NCBI RefSeq assembly: GCF_014217625.1
Contig: NZ_CP043641.1
Span: forward strand, 3,720,001 to 3,784,000
From: Leifsonia shinshuensis
GTDB taxonomy: Bacteria > Actinomycetota > Actinomycetes > Actinomycetales > Microbacteriaceae
Direction: 5' to 3'
Length of the DNA stretch: 64,000 nt
Shown: positions 42,731-52,872 of the stretch, in pieces
Position numbering within the stretch: the stretch's first letter is position 1
Layout of the letters: each line of letters starts with the position of its first letter
The notes under the pieces: generated by a model
Seen by the model: only the letters and a program-made list of their open reading frames with translations
Told to the model about the DNA's origin: nothing
Database searches by the model: none
Translations under genes and position numbers: made by a program

Positions 42731-45700
42731 GTGGTCAACCTGGACTCCACTCGCGAAAGTCGAGATGGTGATCAGTTTCACTACTTCTGGGCGGCGCAAC
42801 GATGCCTCCAGCTGTTGGACCTGACGTCAGACCTCACGGCCGTCGCTGTAGAGGGAGCAGCGCCCAATGATTTGAGTGCCGGGTTGAGGACGTCCTCTGC
42901 GCATGAGATCGATATTGCCGAATACTTCGGAGGCACTAATGCAAGTGATGCGACCCGCATCGTCTATCGACAGCTCAAGCACTCCACCACTCAGCGAGAT
43001 ATTCCCTGGGGGCCGGCAGGCCTCAAGTCTTCAATCTCACGCTTCGCTGCTCTCTATAGAGCAGCTGCGCCTTCTGATCGAGATAAGTATCGGTATCAGT
43101 TCGTTTCGAATCGAGCGGTTTCGACAAACGTCCGCATGGCTCTGTCGGAGCTGACAGGTGCCACAGCCCTCACAACTCAAGCAAAGGCAACCAGAGATAA
43201 ATTCACTGCATGGGCGAAGCTAGACGAGTTGGATCCGTCGGACTTCTTTCTGCGGTTCGACGTGGACGCCTCTGCTCCCGCGTTACGCGAGCTCGCGAGT
43301 GCCGTTGCGCTGGGGCTCGGCGAGTTGCTACCAGGGCCAAACTCTGACGCAACTCTACGACTCAAAGAAATGGTCGCTGAGCGAGCTACCACCCTGAATC
43401 GTTCCCCCATCTATCGCGGCGACCTTCTCGTTGCGTTGAAGGTATCCGAGCGCGATCTCTTTCCGGCCCCCACTGAGATCTCTGCCCCGCCGGATCCCCT
43501 CGTGAGGGAATCATGGCGCGAGATAGTGGACGCGATTCGACAAGATCCATCGCCCCACATCATCCATGCCAGCGGAGGTGTTGGAAAGACAACCTTCGCC
43601 CTAACGTTGCCATCGTTGATCGAGTCGAATGACCGGGCGGTTGTATACGACTGCTACGCAAACGGCGCATACCGTCGATTAGGCGAGGCCCGCCATAACC
43701 CCGCGCATGGGTTTGTTCAGATCGCGAATACGCTGGCCGCATATGGACTATGTCAGGTTCTCGTACCCGATTCGAATATCTCCGACGAGGACTGGGCTCG
43801 CGCCTTTTTGGCTCGAGTCGTCGCCGCCTCAGAGGCGGTATCGTCGACTGACCCAGACGCTCTTATAGTTCTGATAGTCGACGCGGCGGACAGCTCCGTC
43901 ATTGCATCCAAAGCAGACATCTCGGCTCGTCCCTTCGTGAGGGCGCTATTGCGACAGGCGTTGCCAAGCAACTTCCGAGTCGTAATGACGTCGCGCACCG
44001 AGCGCGTCGAGGACCTCGAGCCACCTCCGAACGCGGTACGTCATCTTCTCGGGGGCTTCGACCGGACCGAAAGTGCACAGCACCTTCGCAATCATTTTCC
44101 ACACGCTTCGGATGCTGATGCGCACGAGTTTCATCAGCGGACGTTTGGAAATCCGCGGATTCAAAATGGTGCGCTGTCTGGGCCCGCGACTGTTGCCGAA
44201 CTCTTGACTAACCTCAGCGAATTGCCAAACTCGCCTGAGCAAGCTTTCGACCGCATCCTTCACCGGCGCGTCATCGAGGTTCTTGACGAATCACCTAATC
44301 GCGCTGCCTTGGAACAAGTGCTTCACATTCTCGCCGCTCTGCGGCCGAGGATTCCTGTCGATGTGGTCGCGCAGCTCACCGGAGCTTCGGAATCAACGAT
44401 CCGGAGCTTCGCAAGCGATCTCGGAGGCCCGCTTCTTCTGGACGGCGACGCGCTTCAGTTCAAGGACGAGCCGACCGAGACCTTCGTCCGCTACACATAT
44501 ATGCCAAGAGGAACCGATCTCAGGACGCTAATAGAAATGATCCGTCCGGAGGCAGACAAAAGCGTCTACCTCGCCTCCTCGCTCCCGCAGCTCTTATGGG
44601 AAACCGACGATCTCGACGGGCTGCTTTCGCTTGCGATGTCAGAGGACTCATTGCCCGCCGCTGACCATTTCGAACGCCAGCAAGTGGATAAGTCACGATC
44701 GATTTTCGCGACGCGTGCCGCCATTGCCAATGGGCGATTCAAAGAAGGGGCAATCCTTGCAGCGCGATGCGGTGTACTCAACGCTGGGGGGTCGCGCCGA
44801 ATCGCGCTACTCACCAGGCATCCGGATCTCGGCGGTGACCTCCTTGAGGAGGCCACCGTCGAGCAACTCGTATCTGACCGAGAGGCTCGCGCCGGATCAA
44901 TCCCATCGTCGCTTGCTCGGGAGGGATGCCTTCTTAGCATAAGGCCGGGCACCGTCGGTATCGCGAGAAGCAGGCTCCGAAGCGCGAACTCCTGGGTTCA
45001 AGCTTGGTCACGGTTGCCAAAACAACAACGCGACAACAGCCCCGTCGATGACACCGACATCGCCAACGTCGCGTTCGGCCTCCTGAATACCGACGGTCCA
45101 GAAACCAGCTTTTCTTACATTCTTTCTTGGCGACCCAACGACGTTCACTACCTGGTCGCCAGAACCGTATTCTCCCGCCTCCTCGACAGAGGCGACGAAG
45201 CTACCGCGCGCGCCCTCGCCCAAACCGCAGCGAAGAACGTTCGTGTCCTTCTCGGCTACGCCTTTGCTGCGTTCGACGCAAATGTTGCCATGGTGCCGGA
45301 GGCAGCATCCGCGCTCTTTGCGCTTCTCCAGAAGCGGAAGAGAGAGGTGAAAGTCAGTCAGCTTACGTATCAAGGCCCTCATCAGATCTCAGCGGCAGTG
45401 TGCTGGACAGTAGCGTGCGCACTCCGGGAAAAGAAGATTGCGAAGGATGAAGCCTCAATCCTGGTGCAGAGATATGTCGGGGCCTCGGCACCTTCAGGAT
45501 TGGCCTCTGCACATGGCGATCGAAATGAAGAGGCCTTCTTCTCGATTGGACTACGAACGCATCTCGTGGGCGAAGACCTCGTGGCTGAGCACTTTGCCGA
45601 TACGCGCCTCAGCGAGGAGCTTTCTCGTTCCTACTCGTCCGGTTGGGACGTCACCGAGTTCAGGAATAACATCCCTGGACTGGTTCCATGGATCAAAGCA

Positions 45701-48700
45701 TGGATAAGCGCCAGCATCGGCGATTCATCCTGTTCACCTCCGCCGATTGCGACCCTGCCTACGAGCGTTGCCGACTACATGCCTGCCTACGTGCTCGCGA
45801 ATAGCGCGCCGAGAATCGCGTCCCGGCTAGTGGCTATTGGGCGGAATAGCACCCGAACCGGAGAGCTCAAGGCGTGGTTCGAGGAAGCAACCCATTTGTG
45901 GCACTCGACTGCAATCGCGATTGCCCGATTTCTCGGTGGTGGCAATGATGCGGCTCAGGATTTCGCGATCGAGGTGGGCGCTCATGTGGCGAAGCTAGCC
46001 ATGAGCGATGGCAGCGACGCTGAAACCAGGTCGCGCACCCTTGCTGACATTGCGCGAGCTCTGCGCCGTGCGAGCGAAGATGAAGCACGGGAGCACCTTT
46101 CCAACGCGCTTGAACAGGCTGAAAGGGCAGGCGACGATCTGCCTCATCTTTGGGACGCCATCCTTCGGATCGGGGGCACCGCCGCGCAAAGCGGAGATGC
46201 CCACTTGGCCTTTCGCATCGCCCGGCTCGCCGAAGCCATCGAGCCGAATTTCGAGGTCGATTTTCAACGCGCGCTCGAATTGTGCTGCAAGCTCGATCTT
46301 CCCGGCGGCCTCTCGATTGCATCTCGTTGGCGCGATCGAAGGACTGCCGCGCTCAGCACAATCTCGTCAGCGCTCGCCGGCGATACGGGCGGCCCGCTCG
46401 CAGTTCTCGATCCGGGATTAGCTCTCGCATTCGCTCACTTCGGGGGACGCGTCGACATGCGTAGCATGCTAGACGCCTTGTTCCGACAGTCAGACGGGGT
46501 GCCCACGGAACGAAAGGCATGGGTGGCCGATCGGATGCTCCGCCGCCTAGGTGAGCACCCCGGCCTTGGGCTTCGGTCTGTTCTCGAGGGAGCCGGTATA
46601 CCCGTACGAACAGCGGAACTACATCCGGACGATACCGCCATCGGAAATTCGAGCCTTTGGCGCGATGATCCCGCGCGGGAGAAGAAGGAAGCGCGCGCCC
46701 GAACTAGGGCGATCGCGCGTGCCCGACAGAAGGACCTCACTACTCCCGAAGGACTGCTCGCGGCCTCGCGGCTACTGGGTCGTCACTACGGAACAGAATC
46801 GACCTTTGCCGACCTTGCATTCGAGTTGCCCACTAGGAAATGGGCGACCGTAATACGGGCGCTTGCCCAGGTCCCTGAATTCGACGAGTACGACTATAAG
46901 ACCGCATTCGCAGTTATGGAGCGGCTCAGAGGAATGCCCGCATCCGCTAAAACCGCTGCGAAACATCTCGTTCAACACGTCGTCGCTCAGTTCGGGCCGG
47001 AAATGCTTAGCCGCACTTACGAGCGAATATCGATTAAGACGCTGGCCACTTTCGCCGACGAGTCTTCCATTGAATTCCAGGCCGCACTATTCCGCGGCAG
47101 CGCGAGCGCGTTGGATTTATCTGAGGCTGAATCCGCATACAGCGTCGTGGGCAACCTCGCCGACGTAGTCTCCGCATCTGAAGCGGTAGAGCTCATCGAG
47201 CGCCTAACCGAAAGCCTTAGCTACCTCGCCATGCCTGATGCGCCAGATCCAAGCTGGACTCCGCGTCTGCAACCCTCCACCGATCCCTGGCTAGCTGTTG
47301 CCAGCTTCGTGTGGGCATCCCTCGCAGATCCGAGTGCTGACACCCGTTGGCGCGCCACATACGTCGTACTCACACTGTGTGAGCTCGATAATGCGCGCTT
47401 TGTTGCGGCCCTTGATCAAGTTGCAAGAAGTGGTGAACCGAAAGCCTTCATCGACGAGCGGCTTAGCTTCTACGAATTGCATGCGGTCCTCTGGCTGTTG
47501 ATCGCTATCAGTCGTGCAGCCAAGACTGCGCCTAGGGCGCCAGGCGCGTTTGAACCGTTTCTGACTCATGTAGTTGCCCGGTATCCAACCCACGCCCTCT
47601 TTAGACAACTCATCGATTCCATCCTTGATACCCAAGAAGTTGCGGCCCCGAAAACTGTCGTTAAGGCTGATTATCAGCGGCCAGGTCAGCGTCGCCACAG
47701 CTTCTGGGTAAGCGAGACAGCGTTCAAATTCCGTGGTGACTTCGTCGAATACTGGCTTCAACCCCTCGCAAATTGCTTCGAAGTGGACTTGGAAGAAGTA
47801 GAGCAGGAGGCCAGCGACGTTATCGCGACGGCTTTCGACCTAGGCCTTTCAGGCACGAGGAGTGAGGACGCCCGCCACACCCTTCGGATCTTCGGCGATC
47901 AAGAGAAGACGTACCTTCATAAGCACAGCGACCCCCAAGTACATGACCTTGACTTCTACGTCAGCTATCACGCGATGTTTATCGTCGCGGGCGTTCTTCG
48001 AAGACACAAGTCGGTGTACCGAGACCCCGAGCATGAGTTCGACGATTATCAGCGCTGGGTGCGTCGCGAAGGACTGACACGGCCCGATAGGTGGCTTGTT
48101 TCGGATCTGCGGAGCGCGCGGCCCGCGAGTGTTCAGCACCAGCCGCTCCACGGCAGCGACCCTACTTGGAGATGGTCGGTCAAACGGACAGACTTCTTGG
48201 CATTTGTCCAACAGGGTGGACAGGCGACAGTGAATCTGTACTCGAGGGTTGCAGGATATTCAGCTTCAGAACGGGTTCGTGTTAATACGGCCCTGGCAGC
48301 AGAGGATCGCAGTCTCGCACTGATTCGTTCGCTGCAAGTCGATCGAGCGCCCTCTGATTTCCGGTTGCCAGACGCTGGCGAAGACTTCGAGATCGATGTG
48401 CCCGGTTACGAGCTAAGGGGCTGGATCGACTATTCGCCGCATGATCTCCGCCTCGACAGATCCGATCCGTTCGCGAAGGGCCTGTCGTTTCCGCCGGTGA
48501 GCCCAGCGGAGTGGGTCAGCCATGATGCCGGCCTCGACTTTCGCGCTGAATCCAACTCGTGGGCAGACCCACAAGCATTCGAGGTATATGACCTTCAGTC
48601 GTGGCAACACGCGGATGATCCTCGCCACGACCGCGGTGAAGAAGGTCATCTCTTATCTGTACAGAAGTCCTGGCTTGACGCTTTCTTGAGCAAACGCAGA

Positions 48701-48868
48701 CTAGATCTCGTGGTCGAAGTCAGCATTGACCGCAACCAGCGCTCCGCTTACCAATCAACCCGACACAGTGAAGAGTGGCTCGAATATGTCGAAAGTTACA
48801 CCCAACTCCTCCTCTATCGAGCCCACGACGGATGGTACGACTACCGAGGAAACTATCTCGCTAGGTAA
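42731..48868 (+). CDS. Avs-like STAND NTPase with N-terminal Cap4-type nuclease
   Basis: This 2045-residue protein has three parts. Residues 1 to about 230 look like a Cap4/PD-(D/E)xK nuclease: RDGDQFHYFWAAQRCL, then EIDIAEYF (Glu 59, Asp 61) and VYRQLKHS (Gln 81, Lys 83). Residues 270-560 form a STAND NTPase with Walker A SGGVGKTT (281-288), Walker B IVLIVDAAD (379-387) and a sensor-like MTSRTER. The remaining 1400 residues are helical repeats, as in Avs sensors, with a distinct C-terminal region. Avs proteins recognise phage proteins, oligomerise and degrade DNA. The GTG follows AGAGGGACC. A small gene overlaps its end. Confidence 0.8.
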   Translation: MVNLDSTRESRDGDQFHYFWAAQRCLQLLDLTSDLTAVAVEGAAPNDLSAGLRTSSAHEIDIAEYFGGTNASDATRIVYRQLKHSTTQRDIPWGPAGLKSSISRFAALYRAAAPSDRDKYRYQFVSNRAVSTNVRMALSELTGATALTTQAKATRDKFTAWAKLDELDPSDFFLRFDVDASAPALRELASAVALGLGELLPGPNSDATLRLKEMVAERATTLNRSPIYRGDLLVALKVSERDLFPAPTEISAPPDPLVRESWREIVDAIRQDPSPHIIHASGGVGKTTFALTLPSLIESNDRAVVYDCYANGAYRRLGEARHNPAHGFVQIANTLAAYGLCQVLVPDSNISDEDWARAFLARVVAASEAVSSTDPDALIVLIVDAADSSVIASKADISARPFVRALLRQALPSNFRVVMTSRTERVEDLEPPPNAVRHLLGGFDRTESAQHLRNHFPHASDADAHEFHQRTFGNPRIQNGALSGPATVAELLTNLSELPNSPEQAFDRILHRRVIEVLDESPNRAALEQVLHILAALRPRIPVDVVAQLTGASESTIRSFASDLGGPLLLDGDALQFKDEPTETFVRYTYMPRGTDLRTLIEMIRPEADKSVYLASSLPQLLWETDDLDGLLSLAMSEDSLPAADHFERQQVDKSRSIFATRAAIANGRFKEGAILAARCGVLNAGGSRRIALLTRHPDLGGDLLEEATVEQLVSDREARAGSIPSSLAREGCLLSIRPGTVGIARSRLRSANSWVQAWSRLPKQQRDNSPVDDTDIANVAFGLLNTDGPETSFSYILSWRPNDVHYLVARTVFSRLLDRGDEATARALAQTAAKNVRVLLGYAFAAFDANVAMVPEAASALFALLQKRKREVKVSQLTYQGPHQISAAVCWTVACALREKKIAKDEASILVQRYVGASAPSGLASAHGDRNEEAFFSIGLRTHLVGEDLVAEHFADTRLSEELSRSYSSGWDVTEFRNNIPGLVPWIKAWISASIGDSSCSPPPIATLPTSVADYMPAYVLANSAPRIASRLVAIGRNSTRTGELKAWFEEATHLWHSTAIAIARFLGGGNDAAQDFAIEVGAHVAKLAMSDGSDAETRSRTLADIARALRRASEDEAREHLSNALEQAERAGDDLPHLWDAILRIGGTAAQSGDAHLAFRIARLAEAIEPNFEVDFQRALELCCKLDLPGGLSIASRWRDRRTAALSTISSALAGDTGGPLAVLDPGLALAFAHFGGRVDMRSMLDALFRQSDGVPTERKAWVADRMLRRLGEHPGLGLRSVLEGAGIPVRTAELHPDDTAIGNSSLWRDDPAREKKEARARTRAIARARQKDLTTPEGLLAASRLLGRHYGTESTFADLAFELPTRKWATVIRALAQVPEFDEYDYKTAFAVMERLRGMPASAKTAAKHLVQHVVAQFGPEMLSRTYERISIKTLATFADESSIEFQAALFRGSASALDLSEAESAYSVVGNLADVVSASEAVELIERLTESLSYLAMPDAPDPSWTPRLQPSTDPWLAVASFVWASLADPSADTRWRATYVVLTLCELDNARFVAALDQVARSGEPKAFIDERLSFYELHAVLWLLIAISRAAKTAPRAPGAFEPFLTHVVARYPTHALFRQLIDSILDTQEVAAPKTVVKADYQRPGQRRHSFWVSETAFKFRGDFVEYWLQPLANCFEVDLEEVEQEASDVIATAFDLGLSGTRSEDARHTLRIFGDQEKTYLHKHSDPQVHDLDFYVSYHAMFIVAGVLRRHKSVYRDPEHEFDDYQRWVRREGLTRPDRWLVSDLRSARPASVQHQPLHGSDPTWRWSVKRTDFLAFVQQGGQATVNLYSRVAGYSASERVRVNTALAAEDRSLALIRSLQVDRAPSDFRLPDAGEDFEIDVPGYELRGWIDYSPHDLRLDRSDPFAKGLSFPPVSPAEWVSHDAGLDFRAESNSWADPQAFEVYDLQSWQHADDPRHDRGEEGHLLSVQKSWLDAFLSKRRLDLVVEVSIDRNQRSAYQSTRHSEEWLEYVESYTQLLLYRAHDGWYDYRGNYLAR

Positions 48869-49454
48869 ACGACTTGCTCGTCACCTCGAGGGCACAGACA
48901 CCCTCGGTCGGTGGATGGCTCACTATGTGGCAGAACTCATCACCAAAGCAGACTCCGCACCTGAGGACTCGGCCGCACAACGTGATTGCGCACAGGCCAT
49001 TCGGCAGTTGTGGGAGGCTCGAGCGACGTTCCCTGGTCCCAGCCAGCCCCTTGCTTCGTTCGAACCGATTGTGCGGGCGCTTGAGCGGCTTGACCCAGAG
49101 CGGCCACGCTGGGGATATTTCGACGACCGCCGACGGAAAGCCGACTTGGAGGGCGACACAAGCGCGATCTACACGGAACTGGCCCTGAGGCTAGACGAGT
49201 CAATGGGAGGCGTTATCCGCTTTCTCATGCGGGAAGCCGCAGCTTCGGCAGTGGATTCTGAGCATGAGTGGATCGATCCGATAGACCAAAGCGGGGACGA
49301 TGAACCATCGCTCGTCTCATCAATTATCGAGTCACTCGGTTACGGCAACTCGGACGACAAAAGGATTTCGGACGCGCTTAGTTCCGTCATGGCAGTTCAA
49401 AAGGTACTGGATGCGATCGCCGACAGCTTGCGCCAACGCAACGGAGACGAGTAG
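48786..49454 (+). CDS. Small partner protein overlapping the Avs-like gene
   Basis: The 222-residue acidic protein starts MSKVTPNSSSIEPT. It overlaps the last 83 bases of the STAND gene in another frame, so the two are tightly coupled. It is predicted soluble and helical, with segments such as RLARHLEGTDTLGRWMAHYV and RDCAQAIRQLWEARATF. No family is recognised. Some Avs systems have small accessory genes. An ATG at 48726 is possible but lies deeper in the upstream gene. An accessory or regulatory role is inferred from the overlap. Confidence 0.7.
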   Translation: MSKVTPNSSSIEPTTDGTTTEETISLGKRLARHLEGTDTLGRWMAHYVAELITKADSAPEDSAAQRDCAQAIRQLWEARATFPGPSQPLASFEPIVRALERLDPERPRWGYFDDRRRKADLEGDTSAIYTELALRLDESMGGVIRFLMREAAASAVDSEHEWIDPIDQSGDDEPSLVSSIIESLGYGNSDDKRISDALSSVMAVQKVLDAIADSLRQRNGDE

Positions 49455-49742
49455 CAAAATTGCGTCGGCGGGGCTGCTGAGAGCTTCCGCCCCGTGTTAC
49501 GTGGTGCGGCGACGGCAGCAGCGTCTTCGGAACTTTCGGGGTCGTGCGATCGTAGAAAAAGGTCACCCCCCGTTCATTTAGTCGTGAGCTCGACGCGTCG
49601 GTAAGCGCGCCGGCCAGAACAGGGCCATCAGGTTGCTACAGCTCTGATTCCAACGCGTGAATCCAGACGAGTGTGCGCCGCCGGCGACGCCGCTCCGTGG
49701 TCGCGTCCCGACGAGTGTCGAGCCTCGCGCTACGTTTGCGTC

Positions 49743-51293
49743 ATGACGTCTCCGGTGGTGGTCGATGGGCGGCTCACTCGCGAGAAGCTGGATGAGCTTC
49801 TGGCCCTCGGCGCTGAGCATCCCGAACTGGACTTCAAAGCGACCCTCGACCTCAACCAGCCCGCGCACCGGCTCGGACTGGTCAAGGACCTGATCGCGAT
49901 GGCCAACGCTGGCTCAGGCGGTTACGTCATCATTGGCGCAGACGAACACGGGGCCCCCGCTAGCGCTCACAGCGTCGTCGATCCGAAGAGATTCGACAGC
50001 GCGGATCTCGGGCAGCTCGTCGCGAAATACGTCGTCACGGCACCGGTCGTCACCTCGCAGGTTCACGAAGTCGACGGGAGAGCGCTGGTCCTCGTTCACG
50101 TTGCGCCGCCTACCAGTGGGCTGCCAGTGCTGATCAGCACGGCCGGCGAGTACGCCGTCGAGAAGGGGATGAAGACAGTTCTTGTCGAGGGTGTCTTGTA
50201 CGTGCGGGACGGCACTCGTACCGTCACGGCCACGGATGCCCACTGGCACCGGATTCTGAGCCGCTACCGCGAGGGCATTGTCGCCGATACTCGAGGGAAC
50301 ATCGACGTGCTCGTCGCCAAAGTGGTTGCCGGACTAGGCGATGTAAATGCGGGCGCGCGGCTAGCACCGCTCGCCCTCGAGATGGAGGACGGCACCTTCT
50401 CCGAGGCGGTGCAGCCGTACTTCGACCGCGACGATGGGCTGAAAGAGTTGCGGCGTTTCCTGCGCTCGATGCGCGATGCGGCCGGCCCCAACAACGATGA
50501 CTCAATTGTGCAATCCCTCGCTCTGGACAAGCTGTGTATCGTCGCCATCCAGGCGGTCATGGCCGAGTCGCGGCGAGAATTCCAGCTCACCATGGACCTC
50601 TTCTACGACCTGTACATGAAATCGATCGGAACGTCGGACCCGGACTCAACGATCCCGAAGCAATCGCAGTACGGGCTAGAGATCTTGCTGCGTCTGCTCG
50701 TAGTCGGCGCATCCCTGGTCGACGAGGAAGCGTGGTGGGCGGTCGAGTCACTAGTAAATCGGCCGGTCAGCGATTACTACATCATCTGGCTACGCCACGC
50801 GCTAGTCCATGCATCGAGAGCGGGCCTGCTCTCCGGCGGTCGACGAGAGGATTCCTTGGTCCTCGTCCGGGCACGGGCGCTTGCGTTGGCGAATCCGACC
50901 CTAATGCCCACGCTCGAGGGTCGAGCTCTGATTGGCGACGATGACGAGCTTCCCGACAATGACGCACTGCTGAACGCACTGTGCCAGTTCGACTTCCTTT
51001 GGTGCACGGTCACCGTCGCCACACACCCGGACAAGGACGACGGGCCGTTGTTCTATCCCTCGTGCGCGGCGCTGAAGCGAGAGCGAACTGCACCCATCAT
51101 GGACCGGCTCGTGAAATCAGAATCCGTTCGTCGCGCGATCCTCCCGGGCACCCCGGCGTCGGTTTGGAAAGAGGCTCTCCTCAGGGTTAACGCTGTCGCT
51201 GTGACGCAAAGTCGGACCTTGCACTACATCACCTGGTGGCAAACGTACGGGTTCGACGATTACGTCGAAGAGCATCTCAGGGACTCCGTTTAG
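49743..51293 (+). CDS. Schlafen/AlbA_2-domain protein
   Basis: The 516-residue protein has an N-terminal AlbA_2 (Schlafen-like, divergent AAA-4) domain: ELDFKATLDLNQPA, LVKDLIAMANAGSGGYVIIG and the following strand pattern to about residue 170. The rest is helical and unassigned. Such proteins occur as putative nucleases or regulators in defence islands. It starts at the ATG at 49743; the 288 bases before it hold no gene. Adjacent placement to the Avs-like pair suggests a defence role, not proven. Confidence 0.75.
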   Translation: MTSPVVVDGRLTREKLDELLALGAEHPELDFKATLDLNQPAHRLGLVKDLIAMANAGSGGYVIIGADEHGAPASAHSVVDPKRFDSADLGQLVAKYVVTAPVVTSQVHEVDGRALVLVHVAPPTSGLPVLISTAGEYAVEKGMKTVLVEGVLYVRDGTRTVTATDAHWHRILSRYREGIVADTRGNIDVLVAKVVAGLGDVNAGARLAPLALEMEDGTFSEAVQPYFDRDDGLKELRRFLRSMRDAAGPNNDDSIVQSLALDKLCIVAIQAVMAESRREFQLTMDLFYDLYMKSIGTSDPDSTIPKQSQYGLEILLRLLVVGASLVDEEAWWAVESLVNRPVSDYYIIWLRHALVHASRAGLLSGGRREDSLVLVRARALALANPTLMPTLEGRALIGDDDELPDNDALLNALCQFDFLWCTVTVATHPDKDDGPLFYPSCAALKRERTAPIMDRLVKSESVRRAILPGTPASVWKEALLRVNAVAVTQSRTLHYITWWQTYGFDDYVEEHLRDSV

Positions 51294-51888
51294 CTGCCGC
51301 AGGCTCAGGAAGCCTGTCGAAGCGGTTCAGGGCGTTACAGATCGAGGTCTCGATGCCTGTCTCGCGGTGGGTTAGTCGGGTCATTACGATGGTTGTCTCC
51401 ATCCAAGTGCGGAGCCGGTGGCCGCCTGAGGGCCAGTGCGCCCACGACCGCGGCTTCGGTCTCAGACGAGCATCGCCGTAGGGCTCCCGCGCGCAATCGA
51501 CGGCAGCATCCCCGATCGCTGCGGCACCACGGGTATCTTCGGCGTGTGAAGAAGCACGCCGCCGTCACCTGGCTCCTTGTCGTCGGTCTGGTTGACCTGG
51601 TGGCGGGCGTGATCCTTGGCCTGCGAAGGCCGGCGGCGGCTGACCTCGGATTGCACAGCTGTGCGGCTCGCCGGTCGACCGCAATCCGTCGGCGTCGCTT
51701 TCACGGATGAATTGGGACGGTATTGATTTGCGCGCGCCGAACGCGATTGCAGTCGGGCTTATTCAACCGAAAGTCGGCAACAGTCCGAGAGTGCGATTGA
51801 TCGTAGACGACGTCAGTTGGCGTCCGCCGACATGACGTTTTGTCGGCTCGCAGGTTCTTTCGTTTGCCCACGTTTTGCCCACAACCGT
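51294..51888. other. Island-edge region with a possible broken small gene
   Basis: A forward frame from the GTG at 51546 encodes KKHAAVTWLLVVGLVDLVAG, one membrane helix. It then loses sense at about 51655, where another frame (DLRAPNAIAVGLIQPKVG) continues to 51834. This looks like a small membrane protein with a frameshift. Nothing else is supportable here, and no integrase gene is seen. Confidence 0.35.
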
Positions 51889-51930
51889 ACGTGACTCTAA
51901 ATGATTCAACGTGATCATACGTGACTCAAA
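51889..51930 (+). repeat. Direct repeats beside the attachment site
   Basis: ACGTGACTCTAA (51889-51900) and ACGTGACTCAAA (51919-51930) are near-identical direct repeats about 60-100 bases inside the tRNA fragment. Such repeats often serve as arm-type integrase binding sites. Confidence 0.45.
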
Positions 51931-51987
51931 TCAATTGACTGACCAGCGATTTAATCCGCGTGCCCTGAGATTTCAAGGGATGGGATC

Positions 51988-52013
51988 GGGTTCAAATCCC
52001 ACCGGTACCGCCA
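51988..52013 (+). other. tRNA 3'-end fragment, presumed attR of the island
   Basis: GGGTTCAAATCCC is a T-arm with a standard TTCAAAT loop, followed by an acceptor strand and GCCA. The five bases upstream do not complete the T stem, and no anticodon arm or 5' acceptor strand exists, so this is only the 3' end of a tRNA. Discriminator G and the ACCGGTACCGCCA end suggest tRNA-Ser. A terminator follows directly, as after a native tRNA gene. Confidence 0.65.
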
Positions 52014-52015
52014 CG

Positions 52016-52061
52016 AAAAACCCCCGCGATCCCAGTGCTTATCAGGGATCCGGGGGTTTTT
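52016..52061 (+). terminator. Intrinsic terminator of the tRNA locus
   Basis: AAAAACCCCCG, GATCCC, an 11-base loop, GGGATC and CGGGGGTTTTT form a strong stem followed by a T run, a classical Rho-independent terminator. Confidence 0.9.
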
Positions 52062-52131
52062 GCTCTCCCGCCGCCTTGTCGGGTGGTCGCGTCGGCGCTA
52101 CCCTTCCGATGGGTTTCCGTGGGGAGCCGTT

Positions 52132-52872
52132 ATGGATGACAGGAATCGCCTCGCACTGCGTTTGAGCTACGACCTCGCTGGTGTCACCGACCGCGGGACC
52201 TATCTGAACGCCATGATCGAGTCGCTTGCCGTCGTGTTCCCGTGCGACTCCAACGGGTGGGTCGGCATGGACCTGCCGCGCGGCCGCTACGAGTTCTACG
52301 GCACGAACGGGTCAGGCGATCCCCGGCATGCGTCCAGTGTGCAGCGGACGAAGGACGCACATCCGATGCTGACGTCGTATCTGGCGCATCCGGGCGACAT
52401 CGCCCCGCGGCGGATCAGCGACATCGTCGGCGACCGCGACTGGCTGAACCACCCGCTCTACCGGGAGGTTTTCGTCCCGCTGGGCGCCCGTCGCGAGTTG
52501 ACGATCGTCGTCTCGCCGGTCAGCCCCGTCGAATTCGACGGTTGGGGCTTTCATCGCGCGACCCGGGACTTCACCGATGCTGAAGTGGAGACCGCGACGG
52601 ATATCCAAGCGGTCCTGGTCACGCTGAACCGGCTGACGCTGATCGGCGCGAAAACGCGCGCGGAGCACGACCGACGGCGGCTCTCGGCACGGGAGGCTCA
52701 GATCCTTCAGCTGGTGGCGCAGGGCTTTCGCGCGACGGACATCGCGCTGATGCTGCGGATCAGCGCGTCGACCGTGCGCAAGCATATGGAGCACGTGTAC
52801 GAGAAGCTGGGCGAGCACAGCCGCGTTCGCGCGATCAATGCCGCGATCCGGGACGGCGACATCACCGGGTGA
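52132..52872 (+). CDS. LuxR family transcriptional regulator
   Basis: The 246-residue protein has a C-terminal LuxR/FixJ helix-turn-helix (LSAREAQILQLVAQGFRATD, then STVRKHMEHVYEKLG). An N-terminal GAF-like sensor region of about 170 residues precedes it. The ATG at 52132 has GGGGAG upstream; an earlier in-frame start lies in the terminator region. It is the first chromosomal gene after the island and converges with the hemerythrin gene. Ligand unknown. Confidence 0.85.
   Translation: MDDRNRLALRLSYDLAGVTDRGTYLNAMIESLAVVFPCDSNGWVGMDLPRGRYEFYGTNGSGDPRHASSVQRTKDAHPMLTSYLAHPGDIAPRRISDIVGDRDWLNHPLYREVFVPLGARRELTIVVSPVSPVEFDGWGFHRATRDFTDAEVETATDIQAVLVTLNRLTLIGAKTRAEHDRRRLSAREAQILQLVAQGFRATDIALMLRISASTVRKHMEHVYEKLGEHSRVRAINAAIRDGDITG

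Noticed and set aside
51940..52013. A complete tRNA gene
   Set aside because: Only the T-arm loop, acceptor 3' strand and GCCA are present; no anticodon arm or 5' acceptor strand precedes them.
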